From Rhynchopus sp. YZ270_cl-10 (Eukaryota > Euglenozoa > Diplonemea > Diplonemida > Diplonemidae), in the NCBI GenBank assembly GCA_964035575.1, contig OZ037922.1, positions 372,001 to 436,000 of the forward strand: a stretch of 64,000 nucleotides of DNA, read 5' to 3'. Position numbers and translations under genes: made by a program. Below are positions 45,301 to 55,720 of the stretch, piece by piece; position 1 is the stretch's first letter, and every line of letters begins with the position of its first letter. The notes beneath the pieces were generated by a model. It had not been told where the DNA came from. It saw nothing but the letters and a program-made list of their open reading frames with translations, and ran no database searches.

Positions 45301-45650
45301 TTGTCCTCCGTGAGACGCATCAGCAGCGTGTCGAGGATGTAGTACACCTGCTCGTAGAAGTACTGGTCCACCGTCACCTGCCAGCCGGTGTCGTCGTGGG
45401 AGTGGGGCACCAAATGCACATTGATCATTCCCTCATGCGGGCCTCCCTTGGTGTTGTACACCCAGTCTGTTGGCGGGTTGTACGGTGCATCGCCACGGAG
45501 CTTCCTGGGCTTGTCTGTCCAGTAGGCGTGGGTCTTCTTTGCTTTGAAGTTGTCGGACTTGATGAAGTCACCCGAGAACTCGCCTTGGGGCTTGCGACGG
45601 TCAAATCCGACCGCCAGTGCTGACAATGCCAGCAACGTGGAAAGCGTCAT
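42324..45650 (-). CDS. Lysosomal-type alpha-mannosidase (GH38), copy 2
   Basis: Predicted 1108-residue paralogue of the gene at 36057-39428, with its own signal peptide (MTLSTLLALSALAVGF). It carries the same catalytic set: PHSHDDTGW, GSWTIDPFGHS and THHDGMSGTERQ. Here the first motif has Thr after the Asp pair instead of Pro, closer to the lysosomal HDDVGW. The last ~340 bases of coding sequence and several internal blocks are almost identical to copy 1. Other stretches, such as the region after the first catalytic third and around LKKITPREVKVGETVK, are clearly diverged. This mosaic suggests an older duplication with later gene conversion. No introns. A long plus-strand reading frame opposite this gene is an artefact of GC-rich codons. 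Confidence 0.95.
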   Translation of the reverse strand: MTLSTLLALSALAVGFDRRKPQGEFSGDFIKSDNFKAKKTHAYWTDKPRKLRGDAPYNPPTDWVYNTKGGPHEGMINVHLVPHSHDDTGWQVTVDQYFYEQVYYILDTLLMRLTEDKNRRFMFVETGFFARWWKQQSTAKKTQFKTLVTNGQLEFVNGGWCMHDEASPYYVEMVDQTTRGHQFLLSNFGEAGRPKGSWTIDPFGHSNTNAWLIGAESGMDYLFWGRMDYQDFAMRKPTQKLEWIWEGSETMGDTAQIFAGQLFGKGSGGYSTWTGYDSNALGAAAIRDDPTLHDYNVDQIIDEFVQNANAQAASTRTEHQMWACGGDFNYQNADHYYHNLDKLIHYSKINGTVNAFYSTPTLYVAEKKKADLTWEVRRDDIFPLADAAHHYWSGYFTSRPSLKRQVHAASNFLNAARQMEVISKVNKTEIKVATTRASPIVGESWTDSLEGSIGVATHHDGMSGTERQSVSNDYEERISESHGEVEDGVALAFNKLMGTSVEFQHCNCNSMGADNCLNITVCGLTTDEAEFTVAAWNPLARGSVQGIRLPVTFSFGTQWKVYDHLKRLLPSDLVEIDTRTHQIPLLYLNSFNMTKSEEIAALEKLQNKATHVLSFTASLPPLGFAKFHAVRTDEAKLKKITPREVKVGETVKISNDMYELEFDTEKGLTTILTNKETGASTPFSVTTGWYNSSTGGCTEGMPTDTGCDKQKSGAYMFRPNSTGLLYPGPTQVPTLKVVYGEQVDEVYQTFSTWVTCVYRLWKTQKNLEVEWTAGPIPIDTPWLPGDVYPGKEVVFRYSTGMNTGGTFYTDANGREMVKRQFNARGPSYPTLAVNEPVAGNYYPVNGMISVQDANHQLAVLTDVTQGGASLEDGAVELMVHRRLQYDDSRGVQEPLNETMCGCNDIHTPEHEMGAHGQEGDGGCLCEGLTMRGRHLVIFDTIDRANSQRRQDLEELAFPATLAFAKGDVAPQNTFASFITGALPKQVKLMTLNSNYATLNGGKTLLRIAHLYQANESVLDSVPVAVDFTKIFSHSSLKIKSMEETQLTGTMPLAEMDNNKFKWKTYTPNEGVAAQFRNSRGFTRSYLNLNDFTVTIKPMEVRTYLVTFH

Positions 45651-46656
45651 CCTTCACCAATAAAAACAAAATCCAATACTGTTTTTGCTCTCTGTACGAA
45701 GTGGGTGTGTTAGGATGTGTTAAAAGCGGGAGGGTGTGTGCCATAAAAAGGAGGGGGTTTTTGTCGCCTTTTTTTTTTTTTTGTGTTAACGTTTCAAGTC
45801 TGCGGAAAAAAGAGTTGTCCTTTTGGTCCAGCCCATGACCTGGTCCTTTTTTAAAATGGCTTTCCTACGATGCAAGGAGAGAGAGAGTCGGTCAGCATCC
45901 TAGAATAACCACTGACCGAGAAGAAGAAAAAAGAAAAAAAAAACGTGAAAGATGAACGTCTTATCTCTCTCTCTCTGTGCACAAACAATCCGAGGGGGAA
46001 CATGCCTCTAATTGGAAAGTGAGATCTACCTTGGAACTCTTGGAAGACAGACACCAAAGTTTGACGGTGGGAATGTAGTGCTTGGCTGACTACCTGGTGG
46101 ACAGAACTGCTGTTCCCTTGGTATCATCTGCCGACCCCACCCAGCACCCCCTTCTACCGTTTGGCAGTCTATTTGCTTAGATTTATATACTTTCAGTTCA
46201 CAGAATTGAAAGTATTTGAGAGGGTCAACACATTGCACCCTAGCCTATTTGAAAAAGAAAGCAGAGAACGCCTACAACAGTAAACGAGCCCTCTGTCAAG
46301 AAGAAAAGGGCAGTGTATAACATTTGTTTAAAACTAACTTTGTCGCCGTTCCTTTTAGGAAAACGGAGCATGGGTTACGGTCCTCGGAAGCTCCAAGAAA
46401 AAAAATGGAGTCGGGTAGACTAGGAAGTTGCCTTTTCCTAAACGTGCACACTCACCTGGTATCATTGAAATGACATTGTTTACCAATAGTACACTCAAAT
46501 ACTGTTGCCCCCCAAAAAAAAATTTTTAATCGTTCTATTCGGTTACACTTTTAGGGTCTTAAAACAACGCAAAGCTAGAAAAAAAAGGGGGAAAAAAACG
46601 AAAACAAACCGTAAAAAAGGCGCTCCGAAAAAAACAAAAAATAATCGGTAGTTGTT

Positions 46657-46707
46657 GATGCAGGCACACCTCCGACTGAACCACTGTGATGTCAGCCATC
46701 CGGATGA
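46657..46707 (+). repeat. HR-5 short repeat
   Basis: TGCAGGCACACCTCCGACTG, then GTCAGCCATCCGGATGAAAA. Confidence 0.6.
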
Positions 46708-46992
46708 AAAAAAAAAAAAAAAACACAAAAAAAAGAAAAAGAAAATACTAGGGGGTTGGTGTTCAAATTCGATCATTTGTTACGTCGAACAATGTGTCGT
46801 TGTAGAGCATGAGACGTGTCTTGGGGAATTTCTTTTTCGCAAAAGGCAAAAATTGCGAAAATTTGAACACACCCCCCGGAAACTTTTTCCTCGCTTGAGA
46901 GCTGTGGGTAGTTTCCACGACTAACATGACATCCGGGAGTAGCACTTCCTTCATGCAGAAGTGCATCTGTGTCGTTCGCATCCAAAGAAAAG

Positions 46993-47042
46993 AGAAGTTG
47001 AAAGCGCAAACGCCTCACCGTTCATCGGCGGACACAGGCACT
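46993..47042 (+). repeat. HR-3 repeat
   Basis: AGAAGTTGAAAGCGCAAACG, CCTCACCGTTCATCGGCGG and ACACAGGCACT. GCC/GGC pair. Confidence 0.6.
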
Positions 47043-47063
47043 AGAATAAAACAACAGTTAAAA

Positions 47064-47095
47064 AGATGAACTTGAGCCTCTCACTTAGTCACCAT
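47064..47095 (+). repeat. HR-1 repeat, degenerate
   Basis: AGATGAACTTGAGCCTCTC followed by ACTTAGTCACC. The inner stem is lost. Confidence 0.4.
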
Positions 47096-47331
47096 AAAGG
47101 GCTTACGAATGGTTAAGTCCAGAGACAGCCTGACCATTTCCACTGCGACCTCGTCACGTTCCTGACGCTTTATTTTTTTTATATAGTTACTTTCGGATAG
47201 AACATCAAAGTGTTTCTTTCTGAGTCGGTGGAGATCTTACTGTGCGAAACGTAAGGATCTTCCTTGCATAAAGATTCCCTTCCCTTTCCCTTTCCCCCAA
47301 CCATTCACATAACGGCTCAGGGTTGAGCGAA

Positions 47332-47455
47332 ACAAAGTTGACTTGAAATACAACAGCCCGCTCGCGACAGCGCACCTTTGGTACAATGAAGGGTGGGGCG
47401 GACCCCCCCAACCATGCAGTCCTACATCCATTTTGAGATTGACATCTGATGTGCG
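47332..47455 (+). repeat. HR-4 repeat
   Basis: AAAGTTGACTTGAAATACAA, CGCGACAGCGCACCTTTGG, CCCAACCATGCAGTCCTAC and ATCTGATG. Nearly full length. Confidence 0.6.
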
Positions 47456-47868
47456 CCCCAAAATGCTCGACAGTCGGAAATTCATTTATTATTTTTTGCC
47501 ACACAACAACAACAGGTTGATTGTCATCAATCACCAATGCACACATTTAATCTCTCTCAATTTCCTCCCCTTTTTTATTTTTTTTGAGTGAAACAGAGGG
47601 GTTGAAACAAAGAGAGGCTCGTTCAAAAAGACTATTTTTTTTTCAACAAAAAAAAAACAAAGAAAAACTTGTAAATCGGACATCATTTTCCATTTTCCAA
47701 AACCAAAAACGAACCCCTTCCCGACCAAAATAAAACAAACACAGCCTATACTACGAACCTAAATCTCTCTCATGCTTACCTAAATAATCACACAGCCGAG
47801 GGGGACAGGAGTATTGGGGACAAAAAAAAACCCCCCCCGAGAAAAGAATCCCTTTTAAAAAAATAACA

Positions 47869-49285
47869 TCATTCATTTATGTGGCCGCTAAAGCAGCCGT
47901 CGCATACACGTTGCTGCCCGGAGTAGGTGGGGAGGGAGAGGGTGTGGGAGCTGCATTTGTAGCAAAAGATAAAGCCACACTTCCTGCAATGATGCCTTCT
48001 GAGGGTCAGACTGAACGCCGTTTGGCAGTTGGTGCAGTATTTACAGTCGGCGTCATTTTGCGACACCACGTGAGAGTCGCTGTACTGCTGGCGTGCAGCG
48101 CCACCACCACCACCACCACCACCACGCGCCCCCAAATCTCTTGCTGCACCAGGATACCCAGACCCACCACCCTTCCCACCAGGCTGCGACCCAGAGTACC
48201 CTCCACCTCCACCGCGCCCAGACCCTCTAGGTCCTGCAGTCTGACACGCCGAGCAACTGTTGGAAAAATAGGGGTGGTTTGAAAGTTTTGTTTTGTGTTT
48301 ATTTCTGCTACTCTGCTTGGTTTGTACTGCACTGTAGTAACTTTGTAAGTTGAGAGGTAGGTGCGCCTCTTTGCTGAGATAGCGACTAACCCCTTAAAGC
48401 CTCTACGTACGGAAAAATAGGTAGGGTTATTAAGAGAAGTGTTGAGAGTAAGAGGAATGGGAACGTGGCTCTACCTTGAGGCGGTGCTTGGGTTGACGAG
48501 CGTGCAGGTGGAGCAGGTCCAGCCCTCTGGGACGGCAAGAAGCGTTTCGCGATCCTTCACCTTTTGCGGCTGTAAAGGGGGGGTAGGAATAGAGGAATAG
48601 AGGAATAGAGGGGTATTTTGACGAAAAATCAAAAAAACCAAAGCGAGGGTAGATTTTAATGCAATTTGAGCAAATAAGCAAAAGGGAGAGAGAGAGAGAG
48701 GATGGGGAGCGGACGTACCTTGGGCGTCTGACACATCTCACATGAATTGCGCGCCATCTTCGAAACAAACGTGCAGGTTTCGCACTGCCATTCACCTGGA
48801 CCACAACTACCTTGTGCAGCAGGGGCCGGTGTAGAAGGGGTCGGTCGTGACTCTTGATACGCAGGCACAGGCCCACGCGAGCCTCTCGAAGCACGGCACA
48901 GCTGTTGATGCGATCATTTTTTTTTAAATTTTGATAAATTGTTGGAGTAGTGTAGTTTGCCTCGGTTGTACCACAGTTTGTGCAATATCCACTGTCAATT
49001 TCACCCACACCCACCTTCCCCCACCCCATAAGAAACATACCTCACAAATCTCCCCTGTATTACGCGAATAGCAGCACTGACTGCAAGACCAGGTGTCGCC
49101 ACCGCTCCTGCTGCCACCACCACCACCACCTCCACCTCCTCCCCCTCCTCCCGAAAAGGCAGCAGGGTTGGAATCAGCAGTCGTGACCAACCTGCGCGGG
49201 GCCTCGCAGGCTGAACACTTCTCCTCCCGAAGCGGGTTCTCCAGCGTACAGGCAGAGCACTTCCACACATCCGGGTTCGTCACCG

Positions 49286-49327
<42 letters not shown>

Positions 49328-50342
49328 TCTCCCTCTCCTTCTCCCTCTCACTCTGCTCCTGCCTTTCTCTGTCCGCCCGCCGTTCCTCCTCCTTCCTCCT
49401 TTCGTCTTCTCTGATCCGAACTTCTTCTGAATCCTTCAACTGCTTTCTTAGACTATCTATCTCCGCCTGTCTTGGGTCTACAGTAGGCATACCCAACGAC
49501 AACCCACCCATGCCACTATGCAGCGACGACAGACCCCCTGCATCCACTGCACCACCACCACCACCACCATATGCCCCATACAGGGCTGGATCGGGTTTGG
49601 TTAAATCCTGCGTCACACCTGGGGTGTACGTAGGGTAATTTGAAAGACCGCTCGCATCGACAGAAGGTTGCAGTGCAGGGTCTGTACCAAAGGCGGATGG
49701 GTACGCTGTGCCTGCACCTAATGCAGAGGCAGCGACCTTAGGAGCAGTCTGCGTGGAATAAGGAGATGCAGATGGAAGGTCCGTCAGGGTTGAAGAATAA
49801 TTCGGCAGGGTCGACGTCGGAAGCACACCTGGCATGGCAGACCCAGTAAAGGAGGTCGGAAGCGCTCCAGGAGTGGATCCAACCGCAGGATAGGTAGATG
49901 CCGGGAGGGTTGAGGTAGGGAACGATGCAGGCAGCGTCGAACCTAAAGCAGAAGGCACCGTCGACCCTGGTAGAGTAGATGCAGGCACCGTCGACCCTGG
50001 CAACGCGGAAGGCAGCGCCGACCCTGGCAGGGTAGATGCAGGCAGGGTACCCACTGTGGAGACTGGGAGGGTGGAAGAAGGGAAGGTTGTCCCGCCCGCT
50101 GTAGAGTACGTTGCGGTCAAAGGGAGGGTAGTTGCTGCCGGCATGGCTGGGTACGCAGCCATCCCTGGCAGGGTGGACCCTATCGTCGATGCTGGCATTG
50201 TCGAAGCAGGCATCGTCGAAGCTGGCATCGTGGAAGCCGGGAGGGCCGAAGGGTATGCAACCCCCGCAGCAGGCATCGGGGCGACGCCTGCCATGCCGAG
50301 ATGGCCTGCTGGTGCACCCCCTGGGGCACCCCCAGGCAGCAT
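47869..50342 (-). CDS. Four RanBP2 zinc fingers plus FYVE domain (spliced gene)
   Basis: Four exons: 50342-49041, 48901-48719, 48569-48475 and 48256-47869. GT-AG introns of 139, 149 and 218 bp join in frame to a 655-residue protein. The N-terminal ~320 residues are Ser/Thr/Leu/Pro repeats (GSTLPASF type), then a charged coiled coil and a polyGln run. RanBP2-type fingers follow: WKCSACTLENP..., WSCSQCCYSRNTGEIC, WQCETCTFVSKMARNSCEMC and WTCSTCTLVNPSTASSCSAC. The second and fourth are completed only after splicing, which strongly supports the exon joins. The C-terminal FYVE domain has the signature RRHHCRKCG and eight Cys/His ligands, ending RVCDGCF; the usual leading Trp is missing. FYVE domains bind PI3P on endosomes, and RanBP2 fingers bind ubiquitin or RNA. 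An endosomal adaptor is inferred. Intron 1 holds an HR-6 repeat. Confidence 0.88.
48935..48995 (+). repeat. HR-6 short repeat inside an intron
   Basis: TTGATAAATTGTTGGAGTAG, GTTTGCCTCGGTTG and CAATATCCACT, within intron 1 (48902-49040) of the FYVE gene, on the strand opposite to the gene. Confidence 0.7.
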
Positions 50343-50867
50343 TGTATATGTGTGTGTGGGGGACGGAAAGAGAAAAAAACTCCCTCTTGAGTTGTGTATC
50401 GTCTGTGTGTCTGAAGGTGTTTGGGTGATGACAGCATCAAAGAAGGTTGACTTAAAATACAAATCCCTCTCGTGGCGGTGTACCTACAGAAGGTGAAGTT
50501 TAGATGTGCAAAACGCTGGGAAACTGTAAGCAGGGTACACCCGCCCTAAGAATTTGAAGATAGAACAAGACGTCTGACTATCAAACCTAAAAAGGTTGCG
50601 AAAGCTTGGCATAAAAAAAAAGGGGGGGATTTAAAAAAAAAATTGCAGCCTTTTGTTTTAAAGAACTTTCTCGCACCATCTTTCTCGTGTCAGGAACTTT
50701 TCACAACCCTCTCCTCCCCCGCGGTGTAAACCAGCAGGAGGGAGAGAGAGAATGGGGAAGGGATTTTTTTTTTTTTTTGTTTTTTTTTGTTTGTTTTTTT
50801 TGGTAAATTGTTGGAATAGTGGGGGGGTAAAGAACAACAGAAATTACGTTCTCTTCACAGAAAAAGA

Positions 50868-50985
50868 AAGTTGACTTGAAAATACAAAGCCCTCTCGTGT
50901 ACCTTTGGTATATGACCGGGTGTACCGGGGGGTGGACACCCAACCATGCAGTCCTACAATCCATTTTCGTGGTTTACATCTGATA
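50868..50985 (+). repeat. HR-4 repeat, long copy
   Basis: AAAGTTGACTTGAAAATACA, CTCTCGTGTACCTTTGGTA, GGTGGACACCCAACCATGCA, CCATTTTCGTGG and CATCTGATATG. Internal hairpin potential: GGGTGTACC/GGTGGACACC. Confidence 0.65.
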
Positions 50986-51218
50986 TGTAAATCACGAAGA
51001 AAAAGAAAAGTTGTCGGGTGAAGATTCATTCCTCATGTGTACACACACCTTTCGACTTAAAGAAATGTTATTCTGGCCGGCCAAGTATTCTTGAAGTATT
51101 GATGATTTCAATAAGGGTAAGTTGCAAAAATAACCCCTCCGGTTCCACACCGTTTTTTGACGTTATGTGGGGTCTGATCCCCAGGTGCCCACAACCCCCT
51201 GGAATCGGTTGTATATTA

Positions 51219-51350
51219 CAGTAAGACAACAAACACCGGTGGGGTAAAAATATAGGTGGGGTAAAAACACCGGAGGGGTAAAAACTAAGGTGGGTTTTGG
51301 AATTTCAAAACTCGAAGGAGGGTTTTTACCCGGTGTTTGTTGTCTTACTG
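51219..51350. mobile_element. 132-bp mariner-like MITE
   Basis: The inverted ends are CAGTAAGACAACAAACACCG (first 20 bases shown), perfectly matched for about 20 bases. The TA target duplication is at 51217-51218 and 51351-51352. Inside are four tandem-like blocks of GGTGGGGTAAAAA or GGAGGGGTAAAAA. The ends and TA duplication fit Tc1/mariner. Non-coding. Confidence 0.85.
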
Positions 51351-51798
51351 TATTGAAATATTACTGTAGAAAAACCCCCTCACTAAATATTGAAAATATT
51401 GAAATTTTGCAACAAAAAATGTGCTTAAGGGAAGAGAAGGGAAGAGCGGAATGGTAAGCACACACCAGAGAGTCCTGTTTTGCTTTTTTGATAAAAAAAG
51501 TGTTTCCGTGGAAACGAAAAACAAAAACACAACTTCACAACTCACTCGCAGGACCTCCCCCCCAACACCCAGCCCCCACCCCCCTACTACCCCCTTTTTT
51601 TGTGGCATTCACAATATCTCAGTCAAAAAATGGAAAAGAAAAAGTTTGAGCTGTTTACGCTTAGCGTCGTCGTCGTCGTCGTAAAAAAAAACCCCCCCAT
51701 CCCAAAACTATGCATGGGAACTACCTTTCACGACTTACAAGGTGCAGGGAAAAGACTCACGACAACGAAGAACAGCACGTCTACTCCCCCTGTTTTCG

Positions 51799-54700
51799 TC
51801 ATTTTTCCATCAACTCACGGAACCCTTGCCAGTGCTTCGGTGCAGAGAAGCCACACTTTTCCATGTAGTTGTGCACCACCGTGGAGGCAGCGTCATTGGG
51901 GAACACGTAGTTTAGTTCCTTATAAAGCTCCCCAGCACATTCCCAAGAGCCTTGTACGTACAGGGCATGGCCGATGAGGGACAGCTGTAAAGAAGTGGAT
52001 TGTTTTTTGAAAAAAGGTGTGTGGGGAAATATGCTACTATTGACATGGATGCCGCCCGCTACCGGGTATTACCCGGGTTTTGCAAAAAAACCCCGGATCT
52101 ATAAGAACCCCCACCCAAATCACAATATCGCCATACCGTTTGGAGGTCGAATTCACCTGTTTGGACCATCTCCTCCACCTGGTTGTCGTTTTGCACATGC
52201 AGCCGTGTGAGGGGTATCTCTGTGCTGCCCAACCCATCGACGCCCGCCTCCAGATGCATGAGGTAGTCCCGGTAGAAGAGCGACCCGACAGGGATTGTGG
52301 GCGAGTCGTCTGCAGGCTCCGCTTTGCTGTTGAGCCCACCGTGGTGCAGCGAGAGCTCCATGAGCACAGCGTGCACATCGCCTGGCAGCACTGACGTGTC
52401 GATTTTGCAGCGACACAGCGGGAAGCTGTCGCCCTCATGCACGACCACCGGCCCGGCGGTGCCCTTCAGCACAACCACATCCACCGGGCGTGTGTACGTA
52501 TCGCGCACAGGACGCGAGAGGAGGCAAAGGAACGACGCGCTCATCAATGTCTTCACGCCATACTGCTTCGTCGCAGCCTCCAGCCTTGCCGCCGCATTGA
52601 CGTGCGGCGACAGATACGACACATCGACCTTCAAATGACTCCCTATCGCACCCTCCACGGCCCACCCGAAGTGCAGCCCGAAGCCCATATTGCAGGAATA
52701 CGAGTTGCCAACCTTCTCACAGATGACACGAAGGGGGTCGCTGTGGGCAATACGGCTGCGCACGAGGAATGTGAAATAGAGCGCGTTCTCGGCCTGTTAT
52801 GTTAGGTGAGGGTGGTAATGAAGGTTTGGTTTTAAAAAAAATTGGGGTAGGTTTGATTTGAAAGTTTTTTGCTATCGCTGTACTCTTTTTTGGTGGTCTT
52901 TAAAAATGTAGTAGTGGGGGGTGGGGTGGGAAGTATTTCGTCGCCTCATGGCTTTTTGGGGAAGATGACATACAGAGACGCGGTACCTCTCCAGCGTATC
53001 CGGGGATGGATGTGCCTCCATGTCCCCTAGACGCCATATGCACAGGAAGGCGTCGCCGATGTTCTTGTTGGGACGCCCGCCGCATTCTTGGACTGTTTTG
53101 TGGACAATCTCTGCAACGTAGTTGACGAAGAACATGACATCGTGGCGCAGGATCTCTGTGGCAGACGTGAAGTCACGGATGTCACAGAACGAGAAGATCG
53201 CCTGCATATTCTTCCCCGGGAACACCGTGAACAGCGACCCGTACCTCAGGTTCTGCGACACTATCTCCGCGCCTGCCTCCCCAAAGCCCACCTGGATGAG
53301 GTTCCCCAGCTTCTTCATGCTTTTGATCAGCTCGCCCGTCTCGCCGGTGACCTGCTCCTCCTTCCAATTGAACTTCGCAAGCGGGTTCGTCATGAACATC
53401 TTCACCAAGTGTGAAAGCCGCTCAATGGGTGACACAAGAATACGCTGCACATCATACGCAACAGCATAGTTGAAGCCCAATAGACAGACAATCACAAAGA
53501 CGGTCAGGCAGACCTGTTTTATAGTTTTGAAAGCAAAAAAGAACAACAACAAAATCCAAATAAAAGGAATAAAAAACCCCCCCGGGAATTGTCTCCAAAT
53601 AAGACAAATGGCAGTTATTGATGCTGGAACCTCCGTCATGACCCACTGTACAATGCCAGCTATCCAAATGAAAGCGCAAAAGTACCCTACAAACAATAGA
53701 AGGTTGTAAACAAGGAAACCAAAGGTTACAATAATTCCATTACAACTTTCCAAAGAAGGCTCTAAAGACTCTCTGGTATTGCCACCCTTTTTTTGATCAA
53801 AACTCGTCTTCTTCTTCCATACCGAAAAGATATACGACTGTTTATTCTCCGACAGCTTCGAGATCGACACTGTTGCTGAGGACCCCATAAACGAGGCTTC
53901 TATTTCGCGTATATCAGCCGTTCTGTGGTCCTCCTTCGCGTCTGAATAGTAGTCCACAGTGTTGTTGCACTCCAGCGAGAGCAGCTTGTCCCCGAGCTCT
54001 AAATATATGACTTGCAGTGATTCTGTGGTCGGGTTTGCGATGTACATTCGTAGAAATATCTCTTCAGCGGACACATCATTCGCAGGGGGGTCCGACAGCA
54101 TGAACGTCCCCAAAATCAACACCAACGTGAAAAACACATTCTTCTTCGTCAACTTCTCCTCAATCTCCCTCCCCACCTGGCTCTTCTCGATGCTCCCTAG
54201 GCAGTCCTCAAAATCATCCTGCATTTCCTGTTTCCTTCCGCACGTCATAATAGATTGCAATTTGTTAATATGCTTCGCTAATTGCCCTATTCTTCCTAAT
54301 CTCACTGCAATTCGTACTACCCTACTTACTCTTGCTATGGCGAGATTTGGTGCATTTGAGTCTGATGACAACACATCGTAACCCCACAAAGCAAAAACAT
54401 CGGGAAGCACCGTGACCCAGGCTATCAAATCTAGATAGAAAAAGAGCTGCGTGAAGTACTGTGGACCTATCACAAGAAGGTTGAGGAAGAGCTCCGCGAG
54501 AAGAATCCCTGCAACGAAGCTGGTGGCAACGAGGGTCACATGGTCCGCCTGCTTCGGAAGCACCAGCAGGTAAAGGTCGTGGTCGAAGAGCAGGTGGAAC
54601 GTTGCGATCATGACAAGCACCTTCCATGCAATGCAGTCTAACAGCCGTGCGACTCCCATCGCTGCACGCATTTGTACCCCACTCTTTTGAACTCCCCCTT

Positions 54701-55226
54701 CGACAGTGGACATTGCGTTGCTGGAATGCACCTTATTAACGTAAGAGCAATAGGAAGATTCATCGTCAATCACATCCGCTGGAGAAAGTAAAAAGGCGCT
54801 TCGTTTATCCTCATCCACCTGGTTGCTTCCATCGAGCGTCAGATTGTTTAATTCGCGGATGATGTTGACAGAGGATCGGGGCAACTCCACGGCACGACAG
54901 TTATGTTTGCTCGGCACTCTCGTAACCGGGGAGGACGGATCTTCATCAGGAAGCACCACGAAACACAAGGTGTTATCGCTATCCCCCCCGCCATGACTCC
55001 CTCCACGACCCCCTCCACCAGGGCTTGGAAGAGGTGATAAATGCGCGGAAGCCTTTTTCGAAAGAGGGTTCGACACCCCATCAAAATAAGACTCCGTTGG
55101 GCTCTTCGGGCCCTTCGTGGACAAGGTGGTAGGAGTCGTTTTTGGCGAGGGGATGTCATTCAGAAGGCTCATCTGCGGTGGTGCGATACACAGCTCCTCT
55201 GTCACGTCCTCCTTGGTGAGGGGCAT
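51799..55226 (-). CDS. Membrane nucleotide cyclase with voltage-sensor-like region (spliced gene)
   Basis: Four exons: 55226-53730, 53513-52974, 52793-52137 and 51984-51799. GT-AG introns, all phase 0, give 959 residues. The start MPLTKEDVTEEL is preferred over the hydrophobic upstream frame. Residues 1-~200 are disordered. Then come membrane segments (LVATSFVAGILLAELFLNLL, QLFFYLDLIAWVTVLPDVF) and an Arg-spaced S4-like helix (ARVSRVVRIAVRLGRIGQ). An extracytosolic loop, a last span (VCLTVFVIVCLLGF) and a HAMP-like linker precede a class III cyclase domain. Its metal motifs are FCDIRDFT and NKNIGDAF. The later half has DVSYLSPHVNAAARLEA, with the Asn/Arg pair; the Asp there hints at ATP as substrate. 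Splicing rebuilds ENALYFTFLVRSRIAHSD and the C-terminal HWQGFRELMEK. The role is cAMP (or cGMP) signalling, possibly voltage-linked (inferred). Intron 1 is stop-free and carries HR-5, so its limits are less sure. Confidence 0.85.
53618..53680 (+). repeat. HR-5 short repeat inside an intron
   Basis: GATGCTGGAACCTCCGTCAT, CCACTGTACAATGCCAGCTA and AATGAAAGCGC, within predicted intron 1 (53514-53729) of the cyclase gene. Its presence argues that the stop-free stretch is intron rather than coding. Confidence 0.7.
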
Positions 55227-55720
55227 GTGGACAAAAAAAAAGAGAGAAGATAAAAGAATTCTAAGAATGAACCCAATCCTCAAAGAAATGCTGAAAAAAT
55301 ACAAAAAAAAATATCGGTCTAAATAAAAAGGCTAGTAAGATAAACCCAAAGAATCCTTAAGAAACGATGGGGGTGAATATATTGAGAAGTGAAGTTCTCA
55401 GTTCACGGTTTGCCGAAGAGTGGGGATAGGATAGAGAGAAGAAGAGGGAAGAGACCAGAGAACAGAGGTGAGAGAGAGATGACCCTTTCAAAAAAGAAAA
55501 AGAGAGAGAAAAAAAAAATCCGTTCAGCCGGGGGCTTGGTTTATGTCATCGAAAAAATGTGTTACATTGTTGGGTTTGGTTGTTGTGTGGATGCTGTGTG
55601 TGGGGGGATAGGTTGAATTGGTGGAGAGGAGATGGGGTGAGGTAATTATTTTATTGAAAATTTAATACAAAAGCGCTCTCGACGACAGCGAACCTTTTTT
55701 TTTTTACCGCGGGGTCGATC

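Larger units (their letters stand above)
45651..47868. other. 2.2-kb gene-free spacer
   Basis: Contains HR-5 (46657), HR-3 (46993), HR-1 (47064) and HR-4 (47332). A perfect hairpin ATACTTTCAG...GAATTGAAAGTAT lies near 46192, with a second copy near 27857. A ~90-bp block near 46360-46450 resembles 27670-27770. No coding region recognised. Confidence 0.6.
50343..51798. other. Spacer with HR-4 repeats and a mariner-like MITE
   Basis: A short HR-4 copy lies at about 50441-50485, just upstream of the FYVE gene start, and a long one at 50868. A truncated HR-6 start is near 50803, and a 132-bp MITE at 51219-51350. No coding region. Confidence 0.6.

Noticed and set aside
42849-45623. A >900-codon plus-strand frame opposite the second alpha-mannosidase
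   Set aside because: Antisense frame kept open by GC-rich codons. The minus frame has full GH38 motifs, and the antisense peptide (HLHVVRR, VCRLTHSK type) has no domain character.
46993-47042. HR-3 or HR-4 as tRNA-derived SINEs
   Set aside because: No recognisable A and B box pair and no consistent poly(A) or target duplication.
53514-53729. Extra membrane spans in the cyclase encoded by this stop-free stretch
   Set aside because: It contains an HR-5 repeat and good GT-AG borders in phase 0. Removing it brings the last membrane span next to the loop, as in related cyclases.
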